Shown in pieces: positions 61,249-64,000 of a stretch of DNA of 64,000 bases. Position numbers and translations under genes: made by a program. The notes under the pieces were generated by a model. It saw nothing but the letters and a program-made list of their open reading frames with translations, was not told the DNA's origin and ran no database searches. Within the stretch, counting starts at the first letter, position 1; the number at the start of each line of letters is the position of its first letter. The DNA lies in contig NZ_CP032819.1 of assembly GCF_003991565.1 (NCBI RefSeq), positions 1,302,001 through 1,366,000 of the forward strand, written 5' to 3'. Source of the stretch: Butyricimonas faecalis (lineage in GTDB: Bacteria > Bacteroidota > Bacteroidia > Bacteroidales > Marinifilaceae).

Positions 61249-61497
61249 AGTTATTATGAATGTAAGCGTTCATCGCTACGCAAAATACTGAGTATCATAG
61301 AAAAACAACCCGTCGGAGAACTTTTTTCAATCATCCGGTTAACACGGCAGGTTTCCGAAACAACCTGTTAACGGTTAAGAAACGGAACCGATTCGGCATT
61401 CCGTCTGAATCCGTTTCAGAAAGGTGTGCCAGATAATGAAATGTAGCTCATTTCTAACAGATTATGTTTCTAACGCGCTGTTCTATTTGATGTTGCT
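61249..61497. other. Intergenic region before the second integrase
   Basis: About 250 bases without a gene. CCGGTTAACACGGCAGGTT and AACCTGTTAACGG form an imperfect inverted repeat (about 61338-61377). A TTTGAGTGCAAAG block near 61238-61250 sits over the integrase start. An attachment site may lie here, but none can be proved. Confidence 0.45.
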
Positions 61498-61752
61498 ATG
61501 CTAATGAGTTCCCACCTCGCGAGGCACAATTTCGGGACACATATCACGCTCTCGTTGGGTGTGCCTATCGAAACTGTCAGCCGCATGATGGGACACAAGA
61601 GCATTTCCACCACGCAGATTTACGCCAAAGTGACCGACCGCAAGGTGGACGAGGACATGAAACGGCTGAAAGAACAGACCAAAGGCCGGAAAATAAATCT
61701 CTACGAGGAGGACGAACCGGAAACGGCAGATATTATAACGGTAAACGGTTGA
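61498..61752 (+). pseudogene. C-terminal remnant of a tyrosine integrase
   Basis: 84 residues holding the end of the catalytic domain: SHLARHNFGTHITLS (His-x-x-Arg), MMGHKSISTTQIYAKV (active Tyr). The N-terminal four fifths are missing. It is on the plus strand, opposite to the two complete integrases, so it is a scar from an older element or an inverted insertion. Confidence 0.85.
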
Positions 61753-61780
61753 ACAGTATAACAAAAATTGATAAATTTGT

Positions 61781-62146
61781 ATGACTATGACGACAAGAGA
61801 ACCTATCAGCATTGAAAACGGGCGGGTGGAAATCCACGCGCCGGAGAACCGTGTATGGCTCACGCGCCACCAGATTGCCGACCTGTTCGGAGTCTTCGTT
61901 CCTGCCGTGGGGAGCAACATCCGCTCCATACTCAAAAGCGGCATACTCTGTGAGGAGAGGGTTTACCGCCGGGAGCGCAACCGTGACGGCGGTATTGTCG
62001 AGCTGTATTCGCTCGAAATGATCGCCGCGCTGGCTTTCCGCTTAAAATCCGGGAATGCCGAAGCCTTCCGACGGTGGCTTGTCCGAAGGGCCACGACGAC
62101 CGCTGTCGTCTGGCAGCTCCCCGGCATGAACACGATATTGAACTGA
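61781..62146 (+). CDS. Small RhuM-like/HTH protein, paralogue of 58312-58701
   Basis: A 121-residue protein: NRVWLTRHQIADLFGVFVPAV, then LKSGILCEERVYRRERNRDGGIVELYSLEMIAALAFRLKS. It follows the integrase remnant by 28 bases on the same strand. This echoes the integrase-plus-RhuM-like pairing at 58312-59930. Confidence 0.65.
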   Translation: MTMTTREPISIENGRVEIHAPENRVWLTRHQIADLFGVFVPAVGSNIRSILKSGILCEERVYRRERNRDGGIVELYSLEMIAALAFRLKSGNAEAFRRWLVRRATTTAVVWQLPGMNTILN

Positions 62147-62186
62147 AAAAGAAGAACGGCCAACGTTTTGGCCGTTCTTCTTTTAT
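62146..62186. terminator. Bidirectional terminator between convergent genes
   Basis: AAGAAGAACGGCCAA (62149-62163) pairs perfectly with TTGGCCGTTCTTCTT (62168-62182) around CGTT, with an A-run before and a T-run after. It ends the 61781 gene and the 62183 gene from both sides. Confidence 0.85.
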
Positions 62187-62494
62187 ACCCATTCCTGTCC
62201 CCCGATACATTTCTTCCGGGAATCTTCCAGGAATTTCTGTATCTCGGATTCCATGTATAGTACCTTGCCCTGAATCAAATAATAGGGAATGATCCGCGCC
62301 GTGCGGTATTCCTGCAATGTACGCCTGCTGATTTTCAGCAGCCGGGACAATTCCTCGTCGGTGACGAACCGCTCTCCCTTGAGTGTCCGGCCTCCGGAGG
62401 ATTCCAGTTTATCCAGTGCCTTGCCGGCCTTTTCCAAGCGCCGGAAGAGATCCGCCACACGCGGATCGTGCTTGTCGATGAAATAATGGCTCAT
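62183..62494 (-). CDS. Small HTH protein (excisionase family), second of the right-hand pair
   Basis: A 103-residue protein with HTH_17 (FVTDEELSRLLKISRRTLQEYRTARIIPYYLIQGKVLYMESEIQKFL). It overlaps its upstream neighbour by four bases (ATGA), so both are made together. Paralogue of the 57818 protein. Confidence 0.82.
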   Translation of the reverse strand: MSHYFIDKHDPRVADLFRRLEKAGKALDKLESSGGRTLKGERFVTDEELSRLLKISRRTLQEYRTARIIPYYLIQGKVLYMESEIQKFLEDSRKKCIGGQEWV

Positions 62495-62796
62495 AACGCG
62501 GCGGTATTAGGATAGTGCGACGATTGCAGCAGTTTCCCGACATCTTCCGGTTTGTAGAAGATTTTGTGACGGATGCGGCTGAAAGGCAGCAACCCTTTCT
62601 CCCGGTAGGTTTGCAGGGTACGTTTCGATATACCCAGCACGTCACAGACATCCTGGTTGTCCAGCCATTTTTTCAAACTCACGTCCTCTTGCCTGCGGCA
62701 TAACGCCTCGGCTTTTCTTTCAATGGCTTCCACGTGCCCTGCCAGCGCGTCGAAAGCCTTCACGTCCATACTTATTATTTCCATGTTCTGTTTCAT
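62491..62796 (-). CDS. Small HTH protein (excisionase family), first of the right-hand pair
   Basis: A 101-residue protein starting MKQNMEIISMDVKAF at 62796; the longer frame to 62994 has no support. HTH_17 core LDNQDVCDVLGISKRTLQTYREKGLLPFSRIRHKIFYKPEDVGKL. It is a paralogue of the 57466 protein. This pair likely belongs to a second element extending to the right of the window. Confidence 0.82.
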   Translation of the reverse strand: MKQNMEIISMDVKAFDALAGHVEAIERKAEALCRRQEDVSLKKWLDNQDVCDVLGISKRTLQTYREKGLLPFSRIRHKIFYKPEDVGKLLQSSHYPNTAAL

Positions 62797-63326
62797 TTTT
62801 TGTTTCCCGGATGCCCAAAAGTACACAAATGAACAGTATCTTGTTATCAGCCAGTGGTATATGGACGTATCCGTCTTAAAAGTGGCAGCGAGTGGCGCCA
62901 CGTCCGGCGGAAACGATCCTCCGCCGATACGGGATCGGCACGTTCCGATACGCCAATCGCCCGTGAAAGGAAATGTTCGCGGGCGATTTATCATTCCATG
63001 CAGGGTGAGCCGTGAACCGACTTTCGCGAGCGTTCACGGCATATCGTTTTCTCCCCGTTTCTCCCCCATAACCTTTTCCTCTCTTTTTTTTCATGCCGCG
63101 GAGCGCGGTATGGAAATCTGTTGTCAGTAGCAAAGGTAGTTACGGGGCTCACGCTGCTGCAAGATCGGGCCGCGGGGCGGTTTGCCGCAAAATCTTCCTC
63201 TTTCCCTGCGGGCGAGCGTATTTTCCGACAAAATCTTGCAGCAGCTATCCCCGACACCTTTTGATGCTACCGAAACAGATTCCATCCATACCGGCTCCGC
63301 TACGGCATAAAAAAAAGTCAAAGGTT
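62797..63326. other. Intergenic region right of the second HTH pair
   Basis: 530 bases without a credible gene. GCTGCTGCAAGAT (about 63149) and ATCTTGCAGCAGC (about 63232) are a long-range inverted repeat about 70 bases apart. The TACCTTTG box on the minus strand (63131-63138) could drive the HTH pair. Confidence 0.5.
63131..63138 (-). promoter_or_regulatory. Candidate promoter of the right-hand HTH pair
   Basis: TACCTTTG fits TAnnTTTG, with a TTG at about -36. The resulting leader would be about 330 bases. Confidence 0.35.
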
Positions 63327-63578
63327 ATGAGAAACGAAGAGAAAAATAAATGGAAACAGAAATCCTCCAACCTTCCACTTGGCATAAAGGCAAAGGTCGG
63401 GTTGGCGGTAAAGGTCGGGGCGGTGACTTTGGGCTTCCACGTGTGGGGTATCGACTTTATTTGGGTCGTTTTGGGCTTCACGTTCTGTTATGACATCCTG
63501 CGGGGCATTTTCTCCTGCCTTGTTTCTCTCGTGGCTCTAACCGGCTTTTTCTATTTCCTATTCACTCACATCTTCTAA
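63327..63578 (+). CDS. Small hydrophobic membrane protein
   Basis: An 83-residue protein starting MRNEEKNKWKQKSS. After a basic N-terminus it has two hydrophobic segments (VGAVTLGFHVWGIDFIWVVLGFTF and ILRGIFSCLVSLVALTGFFYFLFT). No family recognised. It starts the plus-strand operon of the right-hand element, 12 bases before the next gene. Confidence 0.6.
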   Translation: MRNEEKNKWKQKSSNLPLGIKAKVGLAVKVGAVTLGFHVWGIDFIWVVLGFTFCYDILRGIFSCLVSLVALTGFFYFLFTHIF

Positions 63579-63590
63579 ATTTTTACAGGT

Positions 63591-64000
63591 ATGACAAAGT
63601 ACATTTCATTATTCGGAGCGACTACCACGGACACGCAGGTGCAGGTAGTCAAGGAAAACCAGGTAATCATCGGTATCGGTGCGGGTGCGAGCAGAAAGCG
63701 TTACGTCGTTTACAAGGTGGAACACACCGCCCGTGGCTACGTGTACCACATGGTCGATACCGAAACAAAGGAAATCAGCCAAACGGACATTTTGCGACCC
63801 CTCTCGCAAACATTCGGTATCGGCAGGTACTACGACGACGTGAACCCCGAGTTCATGGACGCTTTCGAGGTGGCTTTGCTCGTGAGGCAGGCGGAAGAGC
63901 AAGCCACGGCGCAGGCCATCGCCGCCGCCAAAGAGAAAGCCGAGCATGACCGCATAGCGGAAATAGGAGCGCAGAGGTTACGCCGCATCATGCCCGAAGG
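63591..64000 (+). CDS. Unrecognised protein of the right-hand element (cut by window edge)
   Basis: At least 136 residues from ATG 63591 (MTKYISLFGATTTDTQVQVV). An N-terminal beta-rich segment (IIGIGAGASRKRYVVYKVEHTARGYVYHM) is followed by an Ala/Glu-rich helix (LLVRQAEEQATAQAIAAAKEKAEHD). It continues past the right edge. I do not recognise it; the style is that of large multidomain proteins of Bacteroides mobile elements. Confidence 0.6.
   Translation, partial: MTKYISLFGATTTDTQVQVVKENQVIIGIGAGASRKRYVVYKVEHTARGYVYHMVDTETKEISQTDILRPLSQTFGIGRYYDDVNPEFMDAFEVALLVRQAEEQATAQAIAAAKEKAEHDRIAEIGAQRLRRIMPE

Overview
The window reads as Bacteroidales DNA (Bacteroides, Phocaeicola or Parabacteroides). 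It is almost entirely a CTnDOT/ERL-type conjugative transposon. The evidence is a full tra set in canonical order, mobABC, rteA/rteB/rteC, an exc-type topoisomerase with excision helpers, and promoter boxes of the Bacteroides TAnnTTTG type. No rRNA, tRNA or CRISPR array was seen.

Layout, left to right. (1) 1-13675, minus strand: traP (cut by the window edge) back to traA, the mating apparatus, with one unexpected 362-residue gene between traL and traM. (2) 13676-15314: a gene-free, repeat-rich region that should hold oriT and carries three copies of a 41-bp motif. (3) 15315-19169, plus strand: mobA, the mobB relaxase and the mobC coupling protein. (4) 19270-21889: a two-gene module, an AlbA_2/ATPase-like regulator followed by a zinc-finger/GNAT fusion. 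(5) 22053-26560: rteC, rteB and rteA, without the tetQ that heads this operon in CTnDOT. (6) 27090-30048: a lipoprotein and two outer-membrane proteins that look YjbH-like. (7) about 30350-41690: an AT-rich multidrug-resistance island of Gram-positive origin, all on the minus strand. It holds ANT(6), APH(3')-IIIa, Erm(B), an APH(4)-like kinase and ANT(9), plus debris of an Inc18-type plasmid (epsilon/zeta toxin-antitoxin and topoisomerase pieces) and several duplicated blocks. (8) 41691-45711: a Wza-type export lipoprotein, UpxZ, UpxY and a tyrosine recombinase, with two apparent invertible promoters between upxY and the recombinase gene. (9) 45804-57111: a giant methylase-helicase, DUF1896, Exc topoisomerase, DUF3945 and DUF3408 proteins and a HTH protein, which together form the excision/processing operon. 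(10) 57466-64000: small excisionase-like HTH genes, two full tyrosine integrases, an integrase remnant, and a second HTH pair with the start of another gene block. This suggests adjoining or nested elements.

How it fits together: RteA/RteB sense and activate rteC; RteC in CTnDOT activates the excision operon; the integrase and Xis-like proteins move the element; Mob proteins nick oriT and the Tra apparatus exports the strand. The cargo is unusual. A capsule-style regulatory front end (recombinase, invertible promoters, UpxY/UpxZ, exporter) is separated from a YjbH-like export operon by the resistance island, and all of it lies on one strand. Flipping of the promoters could therefore influence both surface polysaccharide functions and antibiotic-resistance genes. 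Both promoters, as sequenced, point away from the upx genes.
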